A stretch of DNA of 64,000 nt. It comes from Bacillota bacterium. Lineage in GTDB: Bacteria > Bacillota > Clostridia > Lachnospirales > Lachnospiraceae. The notes beneath the pieces are model-generated. The model did no database searches, was not told the origin of the DNA, and saw only the letters and a program-made list of their open reading frames with translations. The DNA is taken from positions 1-64,000 of the forward strand of contig JAEZJV010000082.1 in the NCBI GenBank assembly GCA_023415635.1, in the 5' to 3' direction. Shown in pieces: positions 35,957 to 43,999 of the stretch; within the stretch, counting starts at the first letter, position 1, and each line of letters opens with the position of its first letter. Made by a program: the position numbers and the translations under genes.

Positions 35957-36847
35957 TTAAATTAATTCCAGGTCCTTTAACACAACTCTTAGCTTTTCTT
36001 TTTGATCAGGATAAAGCTCAGCAATTGGATTAAGGCATTTTCCTACTTCATAGCCTCTCATGACAAGGCCTTCCTTGATTACCGCTGGGAATGTACCCAT
36101 ATTAGATGCTATTCTTAATGGCGCCAGCTTATATTGTGCTTCCAATGCTCCCTTTAAGTCTCCTGCTACATATTTATCATAGATATCAGCAGCGATTCTC
36201 GGAGCTATATTAGCACAGGAGGCAATTGCCCCGGAGGCACCATAGCATAAGCCTGCATAAATTAAAGTATCTCTTCCCAGTAATACAGAAAAATTCTCAT
36301 TATCTCTTGTTAGTCTCAGGTATTCTTCTGTATTGGTAAAATCACCGGTACTATCCTTGATACCAACGATATTATCGATCCGTGCCAGTTTTGCTACAGT
36401 TGCCGGCTCTACAGTGACATTTGTCTTCGGTTTATTATTATAAATAATAATCGGAAGCTTTGTACTTGCAGCAATTTCCTCATAATATTTATAGATTTCA
36501 TCCTGTGTCTGCGAGATAAACATCGGTGTCAATACAGACACGGCATCGCAGCCTACTTCTTCTGCAATTTTTACAAGCTCAATAACTCCTCTTGTAGTAA
36601 TATGATTTGCACCTGCATATACCGGTACTCTGCCTGCAGCCTCTTCTACGGCTACCTTTAAGATATGTTTGGCTTCCTCATTGGTAAATGCATAAAACTC
36701 TCCAGTTGTACCTAAGGGAAATATTCCATGAACCCCTTCATCAATTAAATAATTAATCATTTGACGAAATACCGGTTCATTGAATTTTCCATCTTCTGTA
36801 AGTGGTGTAATAATTGGTGGTATGATACCATGTGGTTTAAATCTCAT
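35957..36847 (-). CDS. DapA-family 5-keto-4-deoxyglucarate aldolase (or dehydratase)
   Basis: A 296-residue class I aldolase of the dihydrodipicolinate synthase superfamily. Schiff-base Lys lies in VGIKDSTGDF, the proton-relay Tyr in IIIYNNKP, and the phosphate/carboxylate loop in LGTTGEFYA. It is encoded between garD and gudD. Because garR is present and no ketoglutarate semialdehyde dehydrogenase is, cleavage to pyruvate and tartronate semialdehyde is more likely than the KdgD-type decarboxylating dehydration known for B. subtilis YcbC. In E. coli this step uses GarL of another family, so this would be a functional replacement. The reaction is inferred from context. Confidence 0.75.
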   Translation of the reverse strand: MRFKPHGIIPPIITPLTEDGKFNEPVFRQMINYLIDEGVHGIFPLGTTGEFYAFTNEEAKHILKVAVEEAAGRVPVYAGANHITTRGVIELVKIAEEVGCDAVSVLTPMFISQTQDEIYKYYEEIAASTKLPIIIYNNKPKTNVTVEPATVAKLARIDNIVGIKDSTGDFTNTEEYLRLTRDNENFSVLLGRDTLIYAGLCYGASGAIASCANIAPRIAADIYDKYVAGDLKGALEAQYKLAPLRIASNMGTFPAVIKEGLVMRGYEVGKCLNPIAELYPDQKEKLRVVLKDLELI

Positions 36848-36928
36848 GTCCTCACCTCTTTCTTTATTATGCTATAATCCTTATTTCTGCTTGCTGCACA
36901 TGTGAAAGATAATAACCTAAGCTTTTAA

Positions 36929-38254
36929 TTACCTTACCAGACAGGGTCTTTTAGGATCAAATTTCCAGCCTGGAATTAAGTACTGCATTCCTACGGCATC
37001 ATTTCTTGCACCCAGACAGTTCTTCTTGTATAATTCATGAGCCGCTAAGACCTGATCCATATCGATCTCTATTCCAAGACCGGGTTTCTTCGGAATTTCT
37101 ATACATCCATCTACCATTTGCATCGGGTCTTTTGTCAATCTCTCAATACCCTCCTGCCAAATCCAATGAGTATCGATTGCATTAATTTCCCCCGGTACAG
37201 CCGCTGCTGTATGTGCTACCATAGCAAGTGAAATATCAAAATGGTTGTTGGAATGGCATCCCCAGGTTAAACCGAAATCATGGCAGAGCTGACCAACACG
37301 TACAGAGCCTGACATCGTCCAGAAGTGGGGATCTGCTAAAGGAATGGTTACGGACTGCAATGCGACGGAGTGAGTCATCTCTCTCCAGTCCGTTGCAATC
37401 ATATTGGTCGCAGTAGGAAGTCCGGTAGCACGTCTGAACTCAGCAAGTATTTCACGCCCGGAAAATACTCCTTCCGCACCACAAGGATCTTCACAATAGG
37501 TTAGGATACCATGCATGTCCTTACATAATTCAATTGCATCCTTTAGCAGCCATCCACCATTTGGATCGAGTGTAATTCTTGCTTCAGGAAATGCTTCCTT
37601 TAAGGCTCTGATTGCTTTGATTTCTTCCTTGCCCTCTAATACCCCGCCTTTTAATTTAAAATCCGAAAAACCGTATTTCTTCTTTGATGCTTTGGCCAGT
37701 GCAACAATTGCCTCCGGTGTTAAAGCCTCTTCATGGCGTATCCGGTACCATTCGCATTCTGCCTCCGGGTAGCTATCATACGGTAAATCTGTCTTGTTAC
37801 GGTCACCAATATAGAATAGGTAACCGAGCATCCTGACCTTATCACGCTGCATACCATCACCCAGTAGGGATGCAACCGGAACTCCGAGGTGTTTTCCCAA
37901 TAAGTCCAGCAGAGGTGTTTCAATTGCAGTCAGAACATGCACACCGGTTCTTAAATCAAAGGTTTGAGCGCCACGCACATCATCCTCTTGTCCAAGCAAT
38001 GAATTTTTGACCTTAAGTACCGTGTTTTTGTAATCTCCAACACTGGTTCCTACAACCAAATCAATTGACGCTTCTAAAGCCTTCGTAATCTTTTCGCCAC
38101 CAGGTACTTCACCAACACCCTTTTCACCATTGCTGTCAGTTAGGATAACAATATTACGGGTAAAGTAGGGCGAATGCGCACCGCTAAGGTTTAAAAGCAT
38201 ACTGTCTTTTCCGGCAACCGGATAGACTTCCATTTTCTGAATCGTTGGTGTCAT
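36929..38254 (-). CDS. gudD: D-glucarate dehydratase
   Basis: A 441-residue enolase-superfamily enzyme dehydrating D-glucarate (and usually L-idarate) to 5-keto-4-deoxyglucarate. Catalytic and metal-binding residues are in place: Lys in FKLKGG, Asp and Asn in TLDPNGGW, Glu in CEDPCGAEG, Asn in ATNMIATDW, and the His of CHSNNHFD. It is close to E. coli GudD along its whole length, ending in MQYLIPGWKFDPKRPC. A GGAAAGGAG site precedes the start. Second gene of the operon, after garR. Confidence 0.94.
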   Translation of the reverse strand: MTPTIQKMEVYPVAGKDSMLLNLSGAHSPYFTRNIVILTDSNGEKGVGEVPGGEKITKALEASIDLVVGTSVGDYKNTVLKVKNSLLGQEDDVRGAQTFDLRTGVHVLTAIETPLLDLLGKHLGVPVASLLGDGMQRDKVRMLGYLFYIGDRNKTDLPYDSYPEAECEWYRIRHEEALTPEAIVALAKASKKKYGFSDFKLKGGVLEGKEEIKAIRALKEAFPEARITLDPNGGWLLKDAIELCKDMHGILTYCEDPCGAEGVFSGREILAEFRRATGLPTATNMIATDWREMTHSVALQSVTIPLADPHFWTMSGSVRVGQLCHDFGLTWGCHSNNHFDISLAMVAHTAAAVPGEINAIDTHWIWQEGIERLTKDPMQMVDGCIEIPKKPGLGIEIDMDQVLAAHELYKKNCLGARNDAVGMQYLIPGWKFDPKRPCLVR

Positions 38255-38283
38255 TGACTTAGGCTCCTTTCCTGCCTGCCTAT

Positions 38284-39168
38284 TTATTTCTCCACTATAA
38301 TGTTAGCAAGCTTTTCATAATACTTTACGATGCTGCTGTGGTCCTCTTTCTCATGTCCATCTGCCTTTAATGCCTGCATAATTTCCATCACCTGAGAGGT
38401 TAATGGAAGGGGAGCACTAACTGCATGGGATGCATTCAATGCATTATTTAAGTCCTTAATGTGTAATTCAATGCGGAAGCCCGGATCAAATTTTCTGTTC
38501 AGTACCATAGGCGCCTTTGCATCCAGTACCGTTGAGCCTGCTAACCCTCCGCGAATTGCCTGATACACCAGCTCCGGATCTGCTCCGGCTTTTTTTGCTA
38601 AGGTTAAAGCCTCTGACATAGCTGCTATATTTAATGCTACGATAATCTGATTCGACAGCTTTGCAATATTACCGGCACCAAGCTCTCCGACGTACACTAC
38701 CGATCCTGCCATGACCATTAAAAGATCATAATACTGATCAAAGGTTTCTTTCTTTCCTCCAACCATAACGGATAGAGTTCCATCAATTGCCTTCGGTTCT
38801 CCACCGCTTACCGGAGCATCCATTAATTCAATTCCCTTTTCGGCAAGCTTTTCACCGATTGCTCTGCTTTCTACAGGATCTATGGAACTCATATCGATTA
38901 CTACAGTACCTGGCATTGCTGTATCTGAGATACCTTTTTCACCAAGTGCAACGCTTCTTACATGAGGTGAATTAGGTAACATTGTTATAATCACATTGCA
39001 TTCCTTTGCAACTTCGGAGCCATTTTCAGCAGCTTTAGCTCCTAATGCTACTAATTCGCTGACTGCCGTTTGATTAAAATCACACACAACAAGCTCATGT
39101 CCTGCCTTTAGCAAGTTTTTACTCATGGGTTTTCCCATAATACCTAGACCAATAAATCCTAATTTCAA
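38284..39168 (-). CDS. garR: Tartronate semialdehyde reductase
   Basis: A 294-residue beta-hydroxyacid dehydrogenase reducing tartronate semialdehyde to D-glycerate with NAD(P)H. The nucleotide motif is GFIGLGIMGKPMS; the substrate motif DAPVSGGEPKAIDGTLS and catalytic Lys in GAGNIAKLSNQI are present. It closely matches E. coli GarR. The likely start is the TTG at 39168 (reading MKLGFIG), with AGGAGG 9 nt upstream; another TTG at 39174 is too close to that site. First gene of the aldarate operon. No glycerate kinase gene is in the window, so glycerate must be used by an enzyme encoded elsewhere. Confidence 0.93.
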   Translation of the reverse strand: MKLGFIGLGIMGKPMSKNLLKAGHELVVCDFNQTAVSELVALGAKAAENGSEVAKECNVIITMLPNSPHVRSVALGEKGISDTAMPGTVVIDMSSIDPVESRAIGEKLAEKGIELMDAPVSGGEPKAIDGTLSVMVGGKKETFDQYYDLLMVMAGSVVYVGELGAGNIAKLSNQIIVALNIAAMSEALTLAKKAGADPELVYQAIRGGLAGSTVLDAKAPMVLNRKFDPGFRIELHIKDLNNALNASHAVSAPLPLTSQVMEIMQALKADGHEKEDHSSIVKYYEKLANIIVEK

Positions 39169-39243
39169 TTCCAACTACCTCCTAATTAATATAAACAGAA
39201 ACATTTACTATTACAGCTTTTTCACAACTTTCTTATGAAAATG

Positions 39244-39252
39244 AGTATATCA
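39244..39252 (-). promoter_or_regulatory. Extended -10 box, candidate promoter of garR operon
   Basis: TGATATACT on the minus strand is an extended -10 element about 80 nt ahead of the garR start. No good -35 box at 17 nt, which fits an activated promoter. Confidence 0.4.
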
Positions 39253-39333
39253 TTTATTCATTTTTTATACTATTGTGATAAAACATAATAATATTATTGT
39301 CATTTTGAACAATTGAGTTAAGCTTTCAAATTC

Positions 39334-39349
39334 TGAAATTGCGGTTTCA
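39334..39349. promoter_or_regulatory. Dyad resembling a long-spaced CcpA (cre) site
   Basis: TGAAA and TTTCA flank six bases. Classical cre sites have a 14-bp frame; longer variants have been reported in clostridia. Located upstream of the candidate garR promoter. Catabolite control of an aldarate operon would be expected, but the match is weak. Confidence 0.3.
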
Positions 39350-39649
39350 CATTTCCATTTCATTGTTTGCATAAATAACTTATTTTTTATGTAAAAAGTA
39401 TTTAATCCAAAAATTTCTATGGAATATAAGTACCATAAAGATTGCATGGTGGAATAGGAGGAGGATATGATCCGAGGTTTTGCAACAACTATGGAATAAT
39501 GATTACACACAGAAGGTTTCTTGCTTTTTAAAAAGAAGTGAGTTGTATCAATATTGATTTCATGTAAACATTGATAAAAGATAGATCAGAAAGAATTTCA
39601 GAAGATATTGTATTCCCTGAGCAGATAATTGAATTTATATCTGGAGTAT

Positions 39650-40561
39650 TTATCTGATCAGCATCATAAAAATCGGTACGGTGATCAGAGACAGTATAGT
39701 TGTAACAAATACGCACTTGCTTGCAAAATCAACATCTGCATTATACTTTGCTGCAAGTAAGGCTGTTGTTGTACCTACCGGCATGCAGGTTAGCACCAGT
39801 GAAACTCCAGAGATTGTAGAATCCAATTGAAATAGTGTTACGATGCCAAGCGTAAGAAGAGGTAGCAGTATAAGACGTATACCCGACAAATAGAATACAT
39901 TCTTATCAAATACTGTCTTAAAATCCACATCCGCTAAAATTGCTCCGACAACCATCATGGATAACGGTGATACGGCTGCTCCGATGTGTTCGATTGAATA
40001 ATTTAGAAAATGAGGGAGCTGGATGGATAGCACACTAAATAACAATCCCAATTCTACTGCAATGATATTGGGATTTAGAAGGACATTTTTCCATTTCGTT
40101 TTTGCATCCGTTTTTTCAAATAAAGAAATACCGGCAGTCCACATAAAGATACGATTGGGAATAAGAAAGAAGGAGGCATAGAATAAACCAATATCACCAA
40201 ATATCTCGCTGCACATTGGCAGACCAGCAAAGCCCGAGTTATTCACAATGGTCCCATATTTCATAATACTACTCTTTTCATAAGCATATCTTCGGTAAAG
40301 CAGCTTTCCCAGAAAAATCGCAGCAATACAAATACTGAAAGCAATTGCAATAATCATTCCGGCGCTTTTTATGACCTCTACTGTTATCTTCTGGTCATAA
40401 GAGCTAAATATCATACATGGCATTAATAGCTTTAAAATCAAATCAATCATCTGCTGCTGATTATCCTTTGTGATGATTGCTTTCTTTCGTGCATACATAC
40501 CAATTAAGATATAGACAAATAACACCATCTGTGTTCCAATTAATTGAATAAAATAATCCAT
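39650..40561 (-). CDS. AEC-family membrane transporter
   Basis: A 303-residue protein with about ten membrane segments, of the auxin efflux carrier family, whose bacterial members include malate and other organic-acid permeases. Seen: an N-terminal IGMYARKKAIITKDNQQQ loop and a mid-protein NNSGFAGLPMCSEIFG motif typical of the family. The second repeat ends with VLTCMPVGTTTALLAAKYNAD. Encoded just upstream of, and in the same direction as, the aldarate operon but separated by 481 bp. It may carry an acid intermediate or product; the cargo is unknown. Confidence 0.85.
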   Translation of the reverse strand: MDYFIQLIGTQMVLFVYILIGMYARKKAIITKDNQQQMIDLILKLLMPCMIFSSYDQKITVEVIKSAGMIIAIAFSICIAAIFLGKLLYRRYAYEKSSIMKYGTIVNNSGFAGLPMCSEIFGDIGLFYASFFLIPNRIFMWTAGISLFEKTDAKTKWKNVLLNPNIIAVELGLLFSVLSIQLPHFLNYSIEHIGAAVSPLSMMVVGAILADVDFKTVFDKNVFYLSGIRLILLPLLTLGIVTLFQLDSTISGVSLVLTCMPVGTTTALLAAKYNADVDFASKCVFVTTILSLITVPIFMMLIR

Positions 40562-40609
40562 ATTGATCCCTTTTCTCTTATGACATTACCTATACTTTCA
40601 CTTAATAAT

Positions 40610-40638
40610 ACAATATAGTAAATTGTAGCCTTATTCAA
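40610..40638 (-). promoter_or_regulatory. Candidate sigma-A promoter of the AEC permease gene
   Basis: On the minus strand TTGAAT (40638-40633), a 17-nt spacer and TATTGT (40615-40610), about 50 nt before the start codon. Confidence 0.5.
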
Positions 40639-40814
40639 TAGATCTGCTTCTTTATTAATTTTAGTGTTCCCTTAATTAAACTTATTATGGTGATGAAACA
40701 GACTAAGTATACAGCGCAAAAATCTAAAAACTTGTATTATGCAACGGAAAAAATAATTGATTGACAAGAGTAGTGGTATTCGTCTGTTCCCCAAATAATA
40801 GGGCTGGATTTTAT

Positions 40815-40858
40815 CCTCCTTTTGTGAAATAATAGAAGGATAGTGACTATAAAGGAGG
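40815..40858 (+). promoter_or_regulatory. Possible hairpin masking the pepT ribosome binding site
   Basis: CCTCCTTT (40815-40822) is the exact complement of AAAGGAGG (40851-40858), the Shine-Dalgarno region of pepT. If transcription starts upstream of 40815, the RNA could close an 8-bp stem over it. The start site is unknown. Confidence 0.35.
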
Positions 40859-40865
40859 TCAAATA

Positions 40866-42092
40866 ATGAGAGCTTATGAACGATTGATCAATTATACAAA
40901 ATTTGCAACTGCCTCAAGCGAGCTGAGTACCACACATCCAAGTACACCGGAGCAGCTGGTATTTGGAGCTGCCTTAGTGGAAGAAATGAAAAGCCTTGGT
41001 ATCTCGGATGCAGCCATGGATCAAAATGGCTATATATTTGGTACAATAAAAGCAAATGTAGAGAACTGGACCGGATCGGTAATTGGATTTATAGCTCATA
41101 TGGACGTGGTCAGCTCCGTACCGTGCTCTGGTATTCAGACAAAGATTATTGAGAATTATGATGGATCGGAAATCATTCTGAATGCAGAAAAAAATGTGAG
41201 CATTAACCCGTCAGAATTCGATTTTATGTCTACCTATATTGGAAAGGATTTATTAGTTACTGACGGGAATACCTTGCTTGGTGCTGATGACAAAGCAGGT
41301 ATTGCCGAAATTCTTACTATGGCGGAGACCCTATACCATCATCCGGAAATCAAGCATGGTACTATTAAAGTCGGTTTTACCCCGGATGAGGAAATCGGCA
41401 AAGGCGCAGATCTGTTCGATGTAGAGCGCTTCGGTGCAGACTATGCTTACACGGTGGATGGTGCCGCATTTAACGAAGTGGAGTATGAAACCTTTAATGC
41501 TGCTGCCGCAGATGTGTTTCTTAATGGAGTCAGCATCCATACCGGAGATGCCAAGGACAAGCTTGTAAATGCTTCTCTGCTTGCGATGGAATTCCACTCT
41601 GTCTTACCTGAGAAAGAGCGGCCGGAGCATACAGAAAAATATGAAGGCTTTTATCATCTGGACCGCATGGAGGGTATCGTGGATCATGCCAAAATGCATT
41701 ACATCCTGCGTGATCATGATTTGGACAAGTTAGAGGAGAAAAAGGCTGTTATGAATGAGGCAGCTGCTAAGCTAAATGCAAAATACGGACGGAATACCGT
41801 TCGTGTGGAGATAAAGGATACCTATTATAATATGGCTGATCAGATCAAACCGCACTGGCATCTGATTGATTCTGCTTACGAGGCAATCCGCGAATTAGGT
41901 GGAACACCGCTCAGCAATCCTGTTCGAGGAGGTACTGACGGTTCGAGACTCTCCTTTATGGGTCTTCCTTGTCCCAACCTTGGAACAGGTAGCCACAACC
42001 ATCACGGAAAGAAGGAATTCGCCTGTATTCAAGCTATGGATCAGTGTGTTGAGCTGCTGATCAGGTTGGTACAAAAGTATACCGATAGATAA
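40866..42092 (+). CDS. pepT: Peptidase T (tripeptide aminopeptidase)
   Basis: A 408-residue M20-family zinc aminopeptidase releasing the N-terminal residue of tripeptides in the cytoplasm. Metal and catalytic residues are visible: His in GFIAHMDVVS, bridging Asp in LLGADDKAGIAEI, catalytic and ligand Glu in FTPDEEIGKG, Asp in YAYTVDGAAF, and His in SHNHHGKKEF. Length matches known PepT. AGGAGGT lies 7 nt before the ATG. It is followed 77 bp later by an ABC-F gene in the same direction. Confidence 0.95.
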   Translation: MRAYERLINYTKFATASSELSTTHPSTPEQLVFGAALVEEMKSLGISDAAMDQNGYIFGTIKANVENWTGSVIGFIAHMDVVSSVPCSGIQTKIIENYDGSEIILNAEKNVSINPSEFDFMSTYIGKDLLVTDGNTLLGADDKAGIAEILTMAETLYHHPEIKHGTIKVGFTPDEEIGKGADLFDVERFGADYAYTVDGAAFNEVEYETFNAAAADVFLNGVSIHTGDAKDKLVNASLLAMEFHSVLPEKERPEHTEKYEGFYHLDRMEGIVDHAKMHYILRDHDLDKLEEKKAVMNEAAAKLNAKYGRNTVRVEIKDTYYNMADQIKPHWHLIDSAYEAIRELGGTPLSNPVRGGTDGSRLSFMGLPCPNLGTGSHNHHGKKEFACIQAMDQCVELLIRLVQKYTDR

Positions 42093-42169
42093 TTGTCCTT
42101 TTATAATCAAATATCAGGAAAATACCTATAATTTAGATAACTGGCCCTGCCACAAAGAAAGGTAGCCAC

Positions 42170-43912
42170 ATGATAAACGTTGACAATCTATCCTTTTCAT
42201 TTCCACAGAAGGAGCTGTTTCACAATATTTCATTTACCCTTGAGAAAGGACAGCACTGCGCATTCATAGGAACAAGCGGCAGCGGCAAAAGTACACTGCT
42301 TGAGATTCTCGTGGATCCGGAGCGATTCTCCTACGATGGAGTTATCGATATTGAGCCCAACTGCAGGATCGGATATGTAAGTCAGTTCTCTAAGGTGGAA
42401 GAGAAGAATGAAATTACAGTTTTTGAATATATCGCCAGTGACTTCATTAAGCTTCAGGATGCGTTAGCCTCTATATATAATGAAATGGAGACCTCCGGTG
42501 ATATGGATGCCTTGCTGGAAAGATATCAGATCATTTTAGATGCCTATTACGCAATTGGCGGGGATGATTTTGAACAAAGCGTTAAGAAAAAACTGAATAT
42601 GGCGAACCTGGGTAAGCATGAAAACCTTCCGATATCTATGCTTAGCGGCGGCGAATTCAAAATACTCCAAGTAATTAAGGAGATGTTGAACAGTCCTGAC
42701 CTACTGATAATGGATGAGCCCGATGTTTTTCTGGATTTTGAGAATCTCAATTCTCTGGAAAAGCTAATCAATTCACACAAGGGAACCCTGCTGGTAATAA
42801 CGCACAACCGATACCTGCTCCATCATTGCTTTGATAAAATTCTACATCTTGAAAATATGGAGCTTCAAGAATTCGATGGAAAATATATGGATTATAACTT
42901 CTCCCTACTTATGAAGAAAATTGAGCTGCAGGAGCTTGCCATAGCCGATGCACAAGAGCTTGAGAGAAATGAGAAACTGATTGATAAGCTAAGGGCTAAT
43001 GCAGACGTATTTACAGAGGCTTCCCGAGGTAAAGCTCTGAAGGCCAGAATTAAGATCAAGGAACGGCTGGAGGCACGCAGAATAAAAGCCCCCTTCGTAG
43101 ATATCAAGCAACCGAATATCCGATTGGCTTCTCATCACGGCTTTGAAGATGCAACCATTTTAAGTGTCAAGGACTATAGCATCGCATTTGATGATAGTCT
43201 TCTGGAGCAGGTTAGCTTCCAGCTAAAGTCACAGGATAAAGTGGCACTAATCGGCCCTAACGGTACCGGAAAAACCACCTTGCTTCGGGATATTTATCAA
43301 AATAAACATAGTGCCATACAGATTGGTGAAGCTGTAAAAGTTGCTTATTTATCGCAGAATCATAGCGAACTATTGAAGGAAACAAACACCATCCTGAAAG
43401 AGTTTTTAGATGCCGGGTTTCAGACTAACCAGGAGGTCACAGCATATTTAAAGGATTATGGTTTTGAGGAAGAAGTTCTTACTCAGAAAATCGGCTCCCT
43501 GTCCGGCGGCGAGAAAAATCTTCTTCAGATAGCTAAAATTGCATCTGTCAATGCAGATCTGCTACTTCTCGATGAGCCGACCAGTCACCTTGATACCTAT
43601 TCACAATTATCACTGGAAAATGCCCTTCGTGATTACAACGGCGCAGTCCTAATGATTTCCCATGATTTCTACACCCTCGCAAACTGCATGGATTATGTCT
43701 TAATTATAGAGGATAAGGCCGTCAGAAGAATGAGCATTCGAAAATTCCGAAAAATGATTTATGAGAAGCATTTTGGTAGGGACTATCTGGAAAACGAGCA
43801 AAGGAAGAAGAGTGCGGAAACGAAAATTGCTCTCGCATTAAAGGATTCCAATTTTACTCTTGCGAGAGAGCTGTCCGAGGAGTTAGAAGAGCTGATAAAG
43901 CTTCTTTCCTAG
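42170..43912 (+). CDS. ABC-F family ATPase
   Basis: A 580-residue soluble protein with two ABC domains and no membrane segments. NBD1: GTSGSGKST, LSGGEFKILQV, LLIMDEPDVFLD. NBD2: GPNGTGKTT, LSGGEKNLLQIA, LLLLDEPTSHLD. A charged linker of about 80 residues (LMKKIELQELAIADAQ, then KALKARIKIKERLEARR) between the domains is the P-site tRNA interaction motif region. ABC-F proteins work on the ribosome; members range from translation factors such as EttA and Uup to antibiotic-resistance proteins. The sequence alone does not tell which. The first Walker B has Asp instead of Thr after EP (EPDVF), a small deviation. Confidence 0.9.
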   Translation: MINVDNLSFSFPQKELFHNISFTLEKGQHCAFIGTSGSGKSTLLEILVDPERFSYDGVIDIEPNCRIGYVSQFSKVEEKNEITVFEYIASDFIKLQDALASIYNEMETSGDMDALLERYQIILDAYYAIGGDDFEQSVKKKLNMANLGKHENLPISMLSGGEFKILQVIKEMLNSPDLLIMDEPDVFLDFENLNSLEKLINSHKGTLLVITHNRYLLHHCFDKILHLENMELQEFDGKYMDYNFSLLMKKIELQELAIADAQELERNEKLIDKLRANADVFTEASRGKALKARIKIKERLEARRIKAPFVDIKQPNIRLASHHGFEDATILSVKDYSIAFDDSLLEQVSFQLKSQDKVALIGPNGTGKTTLLRDIYQNKHSAIQIGEAVKVAYLSQNHSELLKETNTILKEFLDAGFQTNQEVTAYLKDYGFEEEVLTQKIGSLSGGEKNLLQIAKIASVNADLLLLDEPTSHLDTYSQLSLENALRDYNGAVLMISHDFYTLANCMDYVLIIEDKAVRRMSIRKFRKMIYEKHFGRDYLENEQRKKSAETKIALALKDSNFTLARELSEELEELIKLLS

Positions 43913-43936
43913 TAGATCTTGATATAAAATAGCTTT

Positions 43937-43992
43937 AAAAAGTCTGTTTCAAAAGCTGTATGCTTACAGTCCTTTTGAAGCAGACTTTTTTT
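43937..43992. terminator. Bidirectional intrinsic terminator
   Basis: Long stem with arms 43937-43959 and 43968-43990 (AAAAAGTCTG pairing with CAGACTTTTT, then TTCAAAAG with CTTTTGAA), ending in a T-run on the plus strand and an A-run on the other side. It lies between the convergent ABC-F and FtsX-type genes and can serve both. Confidence 0.85.
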
Positions 43993-43999
43993 GATACTT

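Larger units (their letters stand above)
39169..39649. other. Leader and promoter region of the aldarate operon
   Basis: A 481-base AT-rich gap with no convincing gene. On the minus strand an extended -10 box TGATATACT (39252-39244) is the best promoter for garR. TGAAATTGCGGTTTCA (39334-39349) is a TGAAA-N6-TTTCA dyad, two bases longer than the classical CcpA site. I see no TGGC-N-TTGC sigma-54 promoter, in line with the missing GAFTGA loop of the regulator. Confidence 0.5.
40562..40865. other. Divergent region between AEC permease and pepT
   Basis: A 304-base region with a minus-strand promoter at 40610-40638 and a possible ribosome-site-masking hairpin before pepT (40815-40858). No gene seen. 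Confidence 0.6.

Noticed and set aside
39467..39499. Ten-residue plus-strand ORF with a strong AGGAGGAGG site
   Set aside because: Too short to judge, no downstream plus-strand gene and no visible promoter; possibly the remnant of a lost gene.
39265..39716. Minus-strand ORFs of 81 and 62 residues in the garR leader region
   Set aside because: Biased, low-complexity translations, no ribosome binding sites, and the second overlaps the AEC permease gene.
40761..40766. TTGACA as a -35 box for pepT
   Set aside because: No acceptable -10 box lies 15-19 nt downstream.
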